This document shows, piece after piece, positions 16,113 to 24,749 of a stretch of DNA of 37,436 nucleotides. Each line of letters starts with the position of its first letter. Position 1 is the stretch's first letter. The stretch is from an uncultured Dorea sp. (GTDB lineage: Bacteria; Bacillota; Clostridia; Lachnospirales; Lachnospiraceae): positions 1 to 37,436 of the forward strand of contig CANSCI010000016.1 in NCBI GenBank assembly GCA_947645355.1. Direction: 5' to 3'. A program made the position numbers and the translations under genes. The notes under the pieces are model-generated. The model saw nothing but the letters and a program-made list of their open reading frames with translations. It ran no database searches and was not told the DNA's origin.

Positions 16113-17225
16113 GTGAAGAAAATCGGTTTTCTGGTAAATCCGGTGGCCGGAGTCGGAGGTCGGGTAGGCTTAAAGGGAAGTGACGGAGCCAGGATACAGG
16201 AGATGGCCAAAAAGCTGGGTGCGGTTCCGGAGGCGTCTCTTCGTGCCCTTGCCGCCCTCCAGAAAGCTTCCGGACTGACGGATCAGATCGTGTTTCTGAC
16301 CGCTCCCGGTGTCATGGGGGAGGATGTGGTAAAGCAGACGGCATTTCCCTATGAAGTGGTGGGAACGCTGCCGGATGGGGCTACAACCGCAGAGGATACG
16401 ATCCGCATTGCAAGAGAAATCCTGGAGTCCCAGGCGGATCTTCTGATGTTTGCCGGCGGAGACGGTACTGCCAGAAATGTGTGTGAGGCGGTGGGCATGG
16501 AGCTTCCTGTACTTGGCATTCCGGCAGGAGTAAAGATTCACTCTGCTGTATACGCGTACAATACGAAAAATGCCGGGGAGGCTCTGGAATACTTCTGCAA
16601 TGAAAGCAGAAATCGTTATGAAGAGGCGGAAGTGATGGACATCGATGAGGAGGCCTTCCGGGGCGGGACAGTCCGGGCAAAGCTCTATGGATATATGAGG
16701 ATCCCGGTTCTGCACCGCTGTATGCAAAGTGTAAAAAGCGGGGGATATTCTGAGAAGGAGCATGTTGCGGGGATCGCGGAAAGTGTAGTTTCCCAGATGA
16801 CGCCCGGGGCATACTATGTCGTGGGGCCGGGCACTACGACCATACCCATCATGGACAGGCTAGGGCTTCCCCATACACTTCTGGGAATGGATATTGTGAA
16901 GGACGGAAAACTAATAAAAGCAGATGCGGCAGAGAAAGACATATATGACCTTACGAAGAAAGGAGAGGTCTATGTGATCCTGACTGTGATCGGGGGGCAG
17001 GGACATTTGTTCGGCAGAGGGAACCAGCAGATCAGCCCGAGGATCCTGCGGGCAATCGGACGGAAACACTGTATGATCGTGGCCACAAAGAGCAAGCTTC
17101 TTAGTATTGCGGCCGGAAGGCTTACGGTGGATACCGGGGACATTGAGCTTGATATGGAACTGGCCGGATATGTGAGGATCATCACAGGCTACCAGGATAG
17201 CGTTATGTTTAAAATTGAGTCTTAA
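16113..17225 (+). CDS. COG3199-type ATP-NAD kinase-like protein (AcoX-like)
   Basis: A 370-residue protein related to NAD kinase and to AcoX. It begins MKKIGFLVNPVAGVGGRVGL, typical of the COG3199 subgroup. The nucleotide-binding motif FAGGDGTARNV is at 113-123, followed by VLGIPAGVKIHSAVYA. The C-terminal half is the extra domain that distinguishes this subgroup from ordinary NadK. Predicted role: phosphorylation of NAD or of a related nucleotide or small molecule. The start is taken as GTG at 16113, with GAGGTG six bases upstream; the ATG at 16083 overlaps the previous gene and adds an atypical basic extension. Close linkage to the GcvP-like pair suggests that it serves the same pathway, as AcoX does with acetoin genes, but its real substrate is unknown. 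Confidence 0.8.
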   Translation: MKKIGFLVNPVAGVGGRVGLKGSDGARIQEMAKKLGAVPEASLRALAALQKASGLTDQIVFLTAPGVMGEDVVKQTAFPYEVVGTLPDGATTAEDTIRIAREILESQADLLMFAGGDGTARNVCEAVGMELPVLGIPAGVKIHSAVYAYNTKNAGEALEYFCNESRNRYEEAEVMDIDEEAFRGGTVRAKLYGYMRIPVLHRCMQSVKSGGYSEKEHVAGIAESVVSQMTPGAYYVVGPGTTTIPIMDRLGLPHTLLGMDIVKDGKLIKADAAEKDIYDLTKKGEVYVILTVIGGQGHLFGRGNQQISPRILRAIGRKHCMIVATKSKLLSIAAGRLTVDTGDIELDMELAGYVRIITGYQDSVMFKIES

Positions 17226-17241
17226 AGGAAGGAGAACAATT

Positions 17242-18653
17242 ATGGAAAACCAAGAAAGATATGACCGGAAACTTCCAATGACCGTAAAGATGGGATTTGG
17301 TATTGCAAACCTTGGAGATACGATTATCACGGAATTTGTAGGGCATTCCTGATATTTTTCCTGACAAATATTGCGGGAATCAGGCCGGCGCTTGCAGGAA
17401 CCATTGTTTTCATCGGTGTTATGTGGGATGCCGTCAGTGACCCTGCAATCGGAACCATGTCTGACCGATGTAAACTGAAGGCAGGGCGAAGAAGGCCGTT
17501 TCTGTTGATATCCGTTATTCCGATTATCGTTTTTACAATGCTTTTGTTTACTGCGGTGAATGTGTCGGCGGGCATGAAATTCGTATATTTTACAGTTATG
17601 ACTATTTTCTATTGGACATCCTATACACTGTTTAATATTCCGTATCTGTCGCTTGGCTCGGAGTTAACGACTAATAATGACGAGAAGACAAGGGCGTCCT
17701 CCATCAGGCAGGTGTTCGGTACCTTCGGGCTTTTATTTGCAAATGCACTTCCCCTGCTGTTGGTGACGGCATTTAAAAATATGGGTGTAAGCGAAGTGCG
17801 GGCGTGGATGCTGGCGGCGCTGACACTGGGATTTATCGCAGGTCTCGCGATCCTGATCACATGGCGGACAACCAGAGGATGGGAGATCAAGTACCGGCCC
17901 TCGGATAAGAGTGAGCCGCTGCTTAAGAGCCTTGGAAAGGTGCTTACCTATAAACCGTATATTTTAATCATTGCCGCATCCTTCCTGTTCTACTTTGCAT
18001 TTAATACCTGTAATGCGACAGTTATTTACAATGCGCTGGTTGTGGTAGGCGCAACAGAGGCCGATACGGCCATTGTGTATACTTCGGGTACGATCGTGGG
18101 AGTCATCTTATCTATGTTGATCGGAAAACTTGCAGTAAAATATGATAAGAAGTACGTGTTTATTATATTTATGGCAATCGCAGGTATTGCGCTGAGTGCA
18201 TTTAAACTGATCGGGTTCCACAGCATTACCATGCAGGCCGTACAGTTCTGTATGGCGCACTTCGGGATCATCAGCTTCCTGGTACTGAGCTACAATCTTT
18301 TGTATGATACCTGCGAGGTATATGAGTTCCGGTGCGGGGAGATGCTGACGGGAGTTATGATCTCATACTTCTCTTTCTTTATTAAATTAGGTAAGGCAAC
18401 GGCGCTCCAGGTAGTCGGGCTTATCCTGGAGGCCAGGGGATATCAGGCAGAATTGGCAGTGCAGCCGGACAGTGCGAAGGCGGCAGTTACAGACATGTCC
18501 TCATGGATCCCCGGAGTATTGATGCTTCTCTGTGCACTGGTCATCTGGAGATATCCGATTACAAGGGAGAAATTCCGGGCAATGCAGGAGGCGAAGAAGC
18601 TGAAACTGGCAGGGCAGGACTATTCCACGGAGGGATTTGAAGATATCTTATAA
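17242..18653 (+). pseudogene. GPH-type (MFS) sugar:cation symporter, single-base frameshift
   Basis: The gene begins at 17242 (AAGGAAGGAGAACAATT before ATG) and reads MENQERYDRKLPMTVKMGF to EFVG, then hits TGA at 17350-17352. The family sequence continues in the next frame as AFLIFFLTNIAGIRPALAG, then WDAVSDPAIGTMSDRCK, to the end at 18653. One missing base in the GGG at 17341-17343 (expected GGGG) explains this exactly: with it restored the protein would be 470 residues, the usual length for glycoside-pentoside-hexuronide symporters. Twelve hydrophobic segments are visible overall. It may be a real inactivation, a G-tract slippage site, or an assembly error. It is the last gene of the gcvPA-like operon and would import the pathway's substrate. 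An internal ATG at 17421 would yield a truncated carrier lacking the first helices. Confidence 0.85.
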
Positions 18654-18657
18654 AACA

Positions 18658-18715
18658 GCCCCTTTATAGATGCCTGAGTGTACGGGAGGATGCTTCCTCC
18701 GGCACATTCGGGGCA
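18658..18715 (+). other. Nested inverted repeats after the transporter gene
   Basis: Three coaxial helices can be drawn: GCCCC (18658-18662) with GGGGC (18711-18715), GAGTGT (18677-18682) with ACATTC (18705-18710), and GGAGGA (18686-18691) with TCCTCC (18696-18701). No T-run follows directly. It precedes the true terminator and may stabilise the 3' end or act with it. Confidence 0.4.
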
Positions 18716-18717
18716 GC

Positions 18718-18765
18718 TCCTTCCTGGCAGGAATCTATACTTCTTGTCAGGAAGGAGTGTTTTTT
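18718..18765 (+). terminator. Terminator of the gcvPA-like operon
   Basis: An imperfect stem (CTCTTCCTGGCA, from 18718, with TGTCAGGAAGGAG, ending near 18757; one bulge) followed by TGTTTTTT (18758-18765). Confidence 0.8.
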
Positions 18766-18790
18766 ATGCTCAGAGCGCAGTCTGCTTAAA

Positions 18791-18819
18791 TTGACAGATA
18801 GATTCTCGATTGATAGAAT
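18791..18819 (+). promoter_or_regulatory. Promoter of the pfkB-family kinase gene
   Basis: TTGACA (18791-18796), 17 bases, TAGAAT (18814-18819), about 40 bases upstream of the ATG at 18861. Confidence 0.7.
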
Positions 18820-18860
18820 AATAAGTATTACTGAATATGCGACGGAGGTGGGGAATATCT

Positions 18861-19787
18861 ATGGATAAATATAAGGACACATCAGAATCACAGCCGGAGA
18901 TTATTGTTATAGGTGCCGCGGTCATCGATACGCTTGTCTGTCCGGCAGAGCCTGATGTGTTTGAGGCAGGTTCTTTTCCCGCGGAGAATATCAGCATGTC
19001 TCCGGGTGGGGATGCACTGAATGAGGCGACGGTTCTGGCAAAGCTTGGAAAGAAAGTGCGGCTTGAGACCGTGATCGGAGACGACGAGGCAGGGAGATAC
19101 CTTTTGGAGCATTGTGCCCGGTGCGGCATTGAAGTGCCGGAAGACGCTGTACGCGGAGAGTATGTGACAGGAATCAATGTAGTGCTGGTCAGAAAGGACG
19201 GGAGAAGGAATTTCCTGACCAATGCCAACGGTACGCTGAGGAAACTTCTGTTATCAGACATCCACATGCCGTTTGCGGACAGCGCCGGGATTATATCCTT
19301 TGCCAGCATATTTGTGTTCCCGCACATAGGGGCAGCGGAGTTAAAAACCATATTTTCTCAGGCGAAATCCCATGGTAAGACTGTGTGTGCCGATATGACA
19401 AAACGCAAAAACAACGAGACGGCGGCAGATCTTCGCCCGGCGCTTCAATATGTAGATTATCTGCTGCCCAATGATGAGGAGGCTATGCTCTTAACCGGAA
19501 AGGATACTGTGGAGGATGCAGCGGCGGAGCTTGAGAAGGCCGGAGCCCTGCATGTAGTTATAAAAGCCGGGGCCCGGGGATGTTATGTAAAGGACGACAG
19601 ATACAGCAGGTGGATTCCTGCGGAACAAGGGGTTTGCTGCCTGGATACTACAGGTGCCGGAGACAGCTTTGCGGCAGGTTTTATCTATGCCTTGTCCGAG
19701 GGGAAGGATATCCTCTCGTGTGCAGAATATGCCAATCACTGCGGTGCAAAAGCAATTCAGGTGATTGGTGCTGTCAAATGGCTGTAA
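18861..19787 (+). CDS. PfkB-family carbohydrate kinase (ribokinase type)
   Basis: A 308-residue sugar or nucleoside kinase. The N-terminal strand EIIVIGAAVIDTLV leads to the substrate-binding GG motif in SPGGDALNEATVLAKLGK. The C-terminal signature DTTGAGDSFAAGFIYAL supplies the anion hole and the catalytic Asp. DYLLPNDEEAMLLTG and VIKAGARGCYV are also typical. The exact sugar cannot be told; ribokinase, fructokinase and 2-keto-3-deoxygluconate kinases share these motifs. The start at 18861 is preferred over an ATG 24 bases upstream because GGAGGTGGGG lies between them. It has its own promoter (18791-18819) and is followed by an AraC regulator with a separate promoter. Confidence 0.88.
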   Translation: MDKYKDTSESQPEIIVIGAAVIDTLVCPAEPDVFEAGSFPAENISMSPGGDALNEATVLAKLGKKVRLETVIGDDEAGRYLLEHCARCGIEVPEDAVRGEYVTGINVVLVRKDGRRNFLTNANGTLRKLLLSDIHMPFADSAGIISFASIFVFPHIGAAELKTIFSQAKSHGKTVCADMTKRKNNETAADLRPALQYVDYLLPNDEEAMLLTGKDTVEDAAAELEKAGALHVVIKAGARGCYVKDDRYSRWIPAEQGVCCLDTTGAGDSFAAGFIYALSEGKDILSCAEYANHCGAKAIQVIGAVKWL

Positions 19788-19799
19788 ATGTGCTATAAT
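19771..19799 (+). promoter_or_regulatory. Promoter of the AraC regulator, with direct repeats at the start site
   Basis: CTGTCA (19771-19776), 17 bases, TATAAT (19794-19799) preceded by TGC, an extended -10. The -35 lies inside the end of the kinase gene. Just downstream, CATTGGT occurs twice (19809-19815 and 19817-19823), flanked by GTGCA and TGCAC, a possible autoregulatory operator. Confidence 0.6.
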
Positions 19800-19878
19800 A
19801 AAGTAGTGCATTGGTACATTGGTGCACGGGTGTATTCAAGATATGTAAGGTACTTGTTAGTAGTAAGGAGGAAGATAT

Positions 19879-20712
19879 ATGGAATATTCGCACGAGATTA
19901 TTATGCCCAACGATGATATCCCTTTTAAAATGTTCGTCTTTGAAGGCAGAGACGGCAATTATATCCGTGAAAAGCACTGGCACCGTTCGGTGGAGATCTT
20001 TGCACTCTTTGAGGGGGAACTTGAGTTTTATGTCAATGAGATCCGATATCCGTTAAATCCCGGGGAGTTTATGCTTGTCAATTCTAATGAGGTTCATTCG
20101 ATCCATTCTCCCAGGGAGAATTTTACGGTTGTACTTCAGATCCCGCTGTCGACCTTTGAGAAGTATTATACAGATGAGAAATTTATCTATTTTTCCCACA
20201 GCAGCCGTATTCAGGATGAGGAGGTGATGCGGCTGATCCGGGATATGTACGAGACCTATGCGGAAAAAGGGGTTGGCTATGAACTGAAGGTACAGAGTCA
20301 GTTTTTTATGCTGATCTATCTGCTTGTGAGCAAATACCGGGAGACAGATGTGGATGAGGAGACAGTAAAGAGCAATAGAAAGCTCAACCGGCTGTCGGCT
20401 ATAACGGCATATATGAAGGACAACTACAAAAAGGAACTGTCTCTTGACAGTCTGTCAAAGACCTTCGGCTACTCGCCGACGTACCTGTCCAGGATGTTCC
20501 AGAAATACGCAAAGATGAACTACAAAAGTTATCTGGACAACCTTCGGCTGGAACACGCGTATAAAGATCTTGTCAACAGTGACCTCCCGATTGCGATTAT
20601 TGCGAGTCAGAATGGGTTTGCAAACAGTAAGGCCTTTACGAAGGTGTTTCAGAAAAAGTATAAAAAGCTGCCGAGTGAGTTCCGCAGAGATATCTGGAAA
20701 AATAACAGATAG
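19879..20712 (+). CDS. AraC family transcriptional regulator
   Basis: A 277-residue regulator. Residues 1-140 are a cupin-type sensor: KHWHRSVEIFALFEGELEF carries the usual His-rich strand, and PGEFMLVNSNEVHSI completes the barrel. Residues from about 170 hold two helix-turn-helix units: LSLDSLSKTFGYSPTYLSRMF and LPIAIIASQNGFANSKAFTKVF, ending in KLPSEFRRD. AAGGAGGAAG precedes the ATG. It sits between the pfkB kinase and the DUF4867/isomerase/xylulokinase genes, so it likely senses a sugar and controls those genes. The ligand is not known. Confidence 0.93.
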   Translation: MEYSHEIIMPNDDIPFKMFVFEGRDGNYIREKHWHRSVEIFALFEGELEFYVNEIRYPLNPGEFMLVNSNEVHSIHSPRENFTVVLQIPLSTFEKYYTDEKFIYFSHSSRIQDEEVMRLIRDMYETYAEKGVGYELKVQSQFFMLIYLLVSKYRETDVDEETVKSNRKLNRLSAITAYMKDNYKKELSLDSLSKTFGYSPTYLSRMFQKYAKMNYKSYLDNLRLEHAYKDLVNSDLPIAIIASQNGFANSKAFTKVFQKKYKKLPSEFRRDIWKNNR

Positions 20713-20841
20713 ATGGTGACATACGATTTTGCAAGAGCCGGAGATACAGACGCAACACTTTCTGCATTTCCGGTTTTTATTTTGAAATATTTTATAGTAA
20801 TACAAGGATAAAAAAATGCCATGAATGGGCTAAATATTTGG

Positions 20842-20870
20842 TCGAAAGAAAATAGGAAAATTGTTATAAT
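20842..20870 (+). promoter_or_regulatory. Probable promoter of the DUF4867-isomerase-xylulokinase genes
   Basis: A perfect TATAAT (20865-20870) preceded by TGT (extended -10) lies 27 bases before the DUF4867 ATG. The -35 region at 17-base spacing (TCGAAA) is poor, as expected of a promoter that needs an activator such as the AraC protein encoded upstream. Confidence 0.5.
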
Positions 20871-20897
20871 GATAAAAGGAGATAAGGAGGTTACGTC

Positions 20898-21515
20898 ATG
20901 AAAATTCAAAAGATAACGGAGAAGGCATTTGCGCCGTATGGGAGAGTACTGGAGGGGTATCCTGTCGGTCCGCTGTTAAAGGTCATGGAGCATATGCCGC
21001 TTCCTGAGGGGGAAGTCATCTACGAGCCGTCGGTGGAAGAACTGGAGGAGCTGCCGGTGGCCAGACAATTCAGAGACCGGGCGTTCGGCGGCATGCCCAT
21101 ACAGATCGGATATTGCAACGGGCAGAATAAGCTGTTGAATGCGCTGGAGTATCATCGTTGTTCGGAGGTCAATATTGCTGTTACGGATGTGATCATATTG
21201 TTGGGGAGGCAGCAGGATATTGAGGAAGGATATGTGTATGATACCAAAAAAGTGGAAGCGTTTTTTGTTCCGGCGGGGACTGTCATAGAGGTGTATGCAA
21301 CAACACTTCACTATGCACCGTGTATGGTTTCAGAGAATGGATTCCGCTGGGGTGTTATCCTTCCGTATGGTACGAATATGGAGGCGCCGCAGCTTCCAGA
21401 AGTGCAGGGGGAGGACAGACTGTTGGCTGCCGGCAACAAATGGCTGATCGCACACGAGGACGCAGGGATCGAAGGGGCGTTCTGCGGGCTGAAAGGTGAA
21501 AATCTTTCTGTTTAG
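20898..21515 (+). CDS. DUF4867 family, cupin-like protein
   Basis: A 205-residue protein beginning MKIQKITEKAFAPYGRVLEG, a start reminiscent of ureidoglycolate lyase (AllA) and other double-stranded beta-helix enzymes. Residues near 85-100 (HRCSEVNIAVTDVIILLG) and 115-140 (EAFFVPAGTVIEVYATTLHYAP) look like cupin strands, with the His and Glu residues that could hold a metal. It matches what I recall of DUF4867. Its function is not established to my knowledge. Position just before a fucose-isomerase-like enzyme and xylulokinase suggests a role in the same sugar pathway, for example as an epimerase, isomerase or lyase, which is inference. A strong AAGGAGGTTACGTC precedes the ATG. Confidence 0.75.
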   Translation: MKIQKITEKAFAPYGRVLEGYPVGPLLKVMEHMPLPEGEVIYEPSVEELEELPVARQFRDRAFGGMPIQIGYCNGQNKLLNALEYHRCSEVNIAVTDVIILLGRQQDIEEGYVYDTKKVEAFFVPAGTVIEVYATTLHYAPCMVSENGFRWGVILPYGTNMEAPQLPEVQGEDRLLAAGNKWLIAHEDAGIEGAFCGLKGENLSV

Positions 21516-21624
21516 GCGTGACACACATACATAAGAATGAAAAATATCCGCAGCTTCCATCGAGTCGGATTCTGCGGGAAGGACGGGATTCGTCCGAAAA
21601 ATAAATCTAAGGAGGATTTACAAT

Positions 21625-23109
21625 ATGAGCAACATGCCAGAAGTGAAAATCGGGGTTGTAGCAGTAAGCCGTGACTGCTTCCCGGAAAGCTTGTCCGTGA
21701 ACAGGAGAAAGAACCTGATGGATGCGTACAAGAGCAAATACGGTGAGGAAGGTATCTATGAGTGTCCGGTCTGTATTGTGGAAAGTGAGATCCACATGGT
21801 ACAGGCGCTTGAGGATGTGAAGAAAGCGGGCTGCAATGCGTTGGCGGTATATCTGGGGAACTTCGGGCCGGAGATCTCCGAGACTCTGCTTGCAAAGCAT
21901 TTTGACGGACCGAAGATGTTTGTTGCAGCGGCAGAGGAGACGGGGGATAATCTTGTTCAGGGGCGCGGCGATGCGTATTGCGGTATGCTTAATGCAAGCT
22001 ATAACCTTAAGCTTCGCAATATCAATGCGTATATTCCAGAGTATCCGGTTGGGGACGCACAGGAATGTGCAGATATGATCCATGAATTCCTTCCGATCGC
22101 AAGGGCTGTCATCGGGCTCAGTGACTTAAAGATTATCAGCTTCGGGCCGAGGCCGCTGAATTTTCTGGCATGTAATGCGCCGATTAAACAGTTGTATAAT
22201 CTTGGTGTTGAGATTGAAGAGAATTCCGAACTTGATCTTTTTGAGGCATTTCATAAGCATGCGGGAGATGACCGTATTCCGGCCATTGTAAAGGAAATGG
22301 AAGAAGAACTTGGCGCAGGCAACAAGAAGCCCGAGATCTTAAGCAAGCTTGCACAGTATGAGCTGACATTGAAGGATTGGATAAAAGAGCACAAGGGATA
22401 TCGAAAATATGTGGCAATTGCAGGAAAATGCTGGCCGGCTTTTCAGACTCAGTTTGGGTTCGTGCCATGCTATGTCAACAGCCGTCTGACTGCGCAGGGC
22501 ATTCCGGTATCCTGTGAGGTTGACATCTACGGGGCATTGAGTGAGTTTATCGGGACATTGATCAGCAGCGATACAGTGACGCTTCTCGATATTAATAATA
22601 CGGTTCCCAAAGACATGTTTGAGAGTGAGATCAAGGGAAAATATAACTATACCCAGAAGGATACGTTTATGGGCTTCCATTGTGGAAATACGGCGTCCGA
22701 AAAGCTTACGTCCTGTGAGATGAAGTATCAGATGATTATGGCAAGAGCCCTTCCGGAGGAGGTAACCCAAGGAACGCTGGAGGGAGATATTGTACCCGGA
22801 GACATTACCTTCTACCGTCTCCAGAGTACAGCCGATGGAAAGCTGCGTGCATATATTGCACAGGGTGAGGTACTTCCGGTTGCAACCCGCTCTTTCGGCG
22901 GCGTCGGCGTATTTGCAATTCCTGAGATGGGAAGGTTCTACCGGCATGTATTGATCGAGGGCGGCTATCCGCACCACGGTGCGGTGGCGTTCGGACATTT
23001 TGGCAAAGAGCTGTATGAGGTATTTAAATATATCGGAGTGCCGGTGGAGGAGATTGGCTATAATCAGCCGGCAGGTGTGAGATACAAGACAGAGAATCCA
23101 TTTGCATAG
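21625..23109 (+). CDS. L-fucose/D-arabinose isomerase-like protein (COG2407)
   Basis: A 494-residue aldose-ketose isomerase homologue. Likely Mn-binding residues are Glu298 (in SCEVDIYGALS), Asp322 (in TLLDINNTVP) and His450 or His451 (in GGYPHHGAVAFGHFG), matching the Glu-Asp-His triad of L-fucose isomerase. It is shorter than E. coli FucI (about 590 residues) and belongs to the broad fucose/arabinose isomerase-like group whose substrates vary. The xylulokinase just downstream (15 bases) suggests that it converts an aldopentose, or an aldose of similar shape, into a ketose that is then phosphorylated at C5. AAGGAGGATTTAC precedes the ATG. Confidence 0.87.
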   Translation: MSNMPEVKIGVVAVSRDCFPESLSVNRRKNLMDAYKSKYGEEGIYECPVCIVESEIHMVQALEDVKKAGCNALAVYLGNFGPEISETLLAKHFDGPKMFVAAAEETGDNLVQGRGDAYCGMLNASYNLKLRNINAYIPEYPVGDAQECADMIHEFLPIARAVIGLSDLKIISFGPRPLNFLACNAPIKQLYNLGVEIEENSELDLFEAFHKHAGDDRIPAIVKEMEEELGAGNKKPEILSKLAQYELTLKDWIKEHKGYRKYVAIAGKCWPAFQTQFGFVPCYVNSRLTAQGIPVSCEVDIYGALSEFIGTLISSDTVTLLDINNTVPKDMFESEIKGKYNYTQKDTFMGFHCGNTASEKLTSCEMKYQMIMARALPEEVTQGTLEGDIVPGDITFYRLQSTADGKLRAYIAQGEVLPVATRSFGGVGVFAIPEMGRFYRHVLIEGGYPHHGAVAFGHFGKELYEVFKYIGVPVEEIGYNQPAGVRYKTENPFA

Positions 23110-23124
23110 AAGGAGGTAAGCGGT

Positions 23125-24582
23125 ATGTTATATATCGGTGTGGATCTGGGAACATCTGCAGTCAAATTGTTGTTGATGGATGCAGAGGGGCAGATTAAGA
23201 AAATCGTTTCAAGAGAATATCCGTTGTTTTTCCCGAAGCCGGGCTGGTCTGAACAGCAGCCGGAGGACTGGTTTACCCAGTCTATGGAAGGGATAAAGGA
23301 ACTGACGGAGGGCTGTGACAAGGCGCAGGTGGCAGGAATCAGCTTTGGCGGTCAGATGCACGGGCTGGTTGCTCTGGATGCAGATGACAATGTGATCCGT
23401 CCGGCGATCCTCTGGAATGACGGAAGGACCGGCGAGGAGACAGACTATCTGAACCAGACTGTCGGAAAAGATAAGCTGTCGCAGTATACGGCCAATATCG
23501 CATTTGCAGGCTTTACGGCTCCGAAGATCCTATGGATGAAGAAAAATGAGCCGGAGAATTTTGCAAGGATCGCAAAGATCATGCTGCCCAAGGATTACCT
23601 GGCATATAAGCTGTCAGGTTCCTTCTGTACAGATGTATCGGATGCTTCCGGCATGCTCCTTATGGACGTTAAGAACCGCTGCTGGTCAAAAGAAATGCTG
23701 GAGATCTGCGGCATTACAGAGGATAAGCTGCCGAAGCTGTATGAAAGCTATGAAGTGGTGGGGACCCTGAAAGCAGAGATTGCAGACGAACTTGGACTGC
23801 ATGGGGACGTAAAGGTTATTGCAGGCGCAGGGGACAATGCTGCAGCAGCGGTGGGGACAGGAACAGTCGGAGAAGGGATGTGCAATATTTCTCTCGGAAC
23901 ATCAGGGACGATCTTTATTTCCAGCCGCAAATTTGGCGTCGATGAAAATAATGCACTTCATTCCTTTGCCCACGCAGACGGGTACTATCATCTGATGGGA
24001 TGTATGCTGAGTGCTGCATCCTGCAATAAGTGGTGGAATGAGGAGATCTTGAAGACGAAAGATTTTGCTGCGGAGCAGGAAGGAATCTGTAAGCTGGGTG
24101 AAAATCCTGTCTTTTACCTGCCGTATCTGATGGGTGAGCGTTCGCCTCACAATAATCCGGATGCACGTGCCATGTTTATCGGGATGTCCATGGACACTAC
24201 CAGGGAGGATATGACCCAGGCTGTGTTAGAAGGTGTGGCATTTGGGCTTCGGGATTCCCTGGAGGTTGCAAGGAGCCTTGGGATCCATATTGAACGCACC
24301 AAGATCTGCGGAGGCGGTGCTAAGAGCCCTCTTTGGAAGAAGATTATTGCCAATGTTATGAACATGAAGGTGGATGTCATTGAGAGTGAGGAAGGACCTG
24401 CCCTTGGCGGAGCTATGCTGGCAGCAGTAGGCTGCGGCGAGTATCCGGATGTGGAGACGATTGCAGGGAAGCTTGTCAAGGTAGTGGATACGGTAGAGCC
24501 GGATCAGGAACTGGTAGAGAAATACGAGGAGAGATACCAGAAGTTCAGAAGGATCTATCCGACAGTGAAAGAATTATTTTAA
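23125..24582 (+). CDS. xylB: Xylulokinase (FGGY family)
   Basis: A 485-residue FGGY kinase. It starts MLYIGVDLGTSAVKLLLMDAEG (phosphate-1 motif) and has SFGGQMHGLVALD (sugar recognition, near 73-85), ILWNDGRTGEE, GAGDNAAAAVGTG (near 234-246) and GGGAKSPLWKKI near the adenosine site. The QMHG and WNDGRT motifs favour D-xylulose as substrate, giving D-xylulose 5-phosphate for the pentose phosphate pathway. Relatives with the same motifs may act on D-ribulose or L-ribulose. AAGGAGGTAAG precedes the ATG. It is last in the DUF4867-isomerase-kinase unit and is followed by a terminator. Confidence 0.9.
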   Translation: MLYIGVDLGTSAVKLLLMDAEGQIKKIVSREYPLFFPKPGWSEQQPEDWFTQSMEGIKELTEGCDKAQVAGISFGGQMHGLVALDADDNVIRPAILWNDGRTGEETDYLNQTVGKDKLSQYTANIAFAGFTAPKILWMKKNEPENFARIAKIMLPKDYLAYKLSGSFCTDVSDASGMLLMDVKNRCWSKEMLEICGITEDKLPKLYESYEVVGTLKAEIADELGLHGDVKVIAGAGDNAAAAVGTGTVGEGMCNISLGTSGTIFISSRKFGVDENNALHSFAHADGYYHLMGCMLSAASCNKWWNEEILKTKDFAAEQEGICKLGENPVFYLPYLMGERSPHNNPDARAMFIGMSMDTTREDMTQAVLEGVAFGLRDSLEVARSLGIHIERTKICGGGAKSPLWKKIIANVMNMKVDVIESEEGPALGGAMLAAVGCGEYPDVETIAGKLVKVVDTVEPDQELVEKYEERYQKFRRIYPTVKELF

Positions 24583-24597
24583 GAGGAACATCGTGAG

Positions 24598-24644
24598 AAA
24601 CGGGGAGAAGGTAGCTGCTGTCAGCCGTCTTCTCCCCGTTTTAG
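24598..24644 (+). terminator. Terminator after xylB
   Basis: A perfect 13-base inverted repeat (AAACGGGGAGAAG, 24598-24610, with 24629-24641) ending in a short T-run (TTTT). It is weaker than the others here because of the short tail. Confidence 0.75.
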
Positions 24645-24749
24645 GACGTTTTAGGGGTATTTGTGGGCGAAGTCAAAATAAAGTGTAGGCAAATTTCTTC
24701 CGGGTATGATAAAATAGAAAAAGTGAAAGTTTTCAAAAGGAGGGAACAG

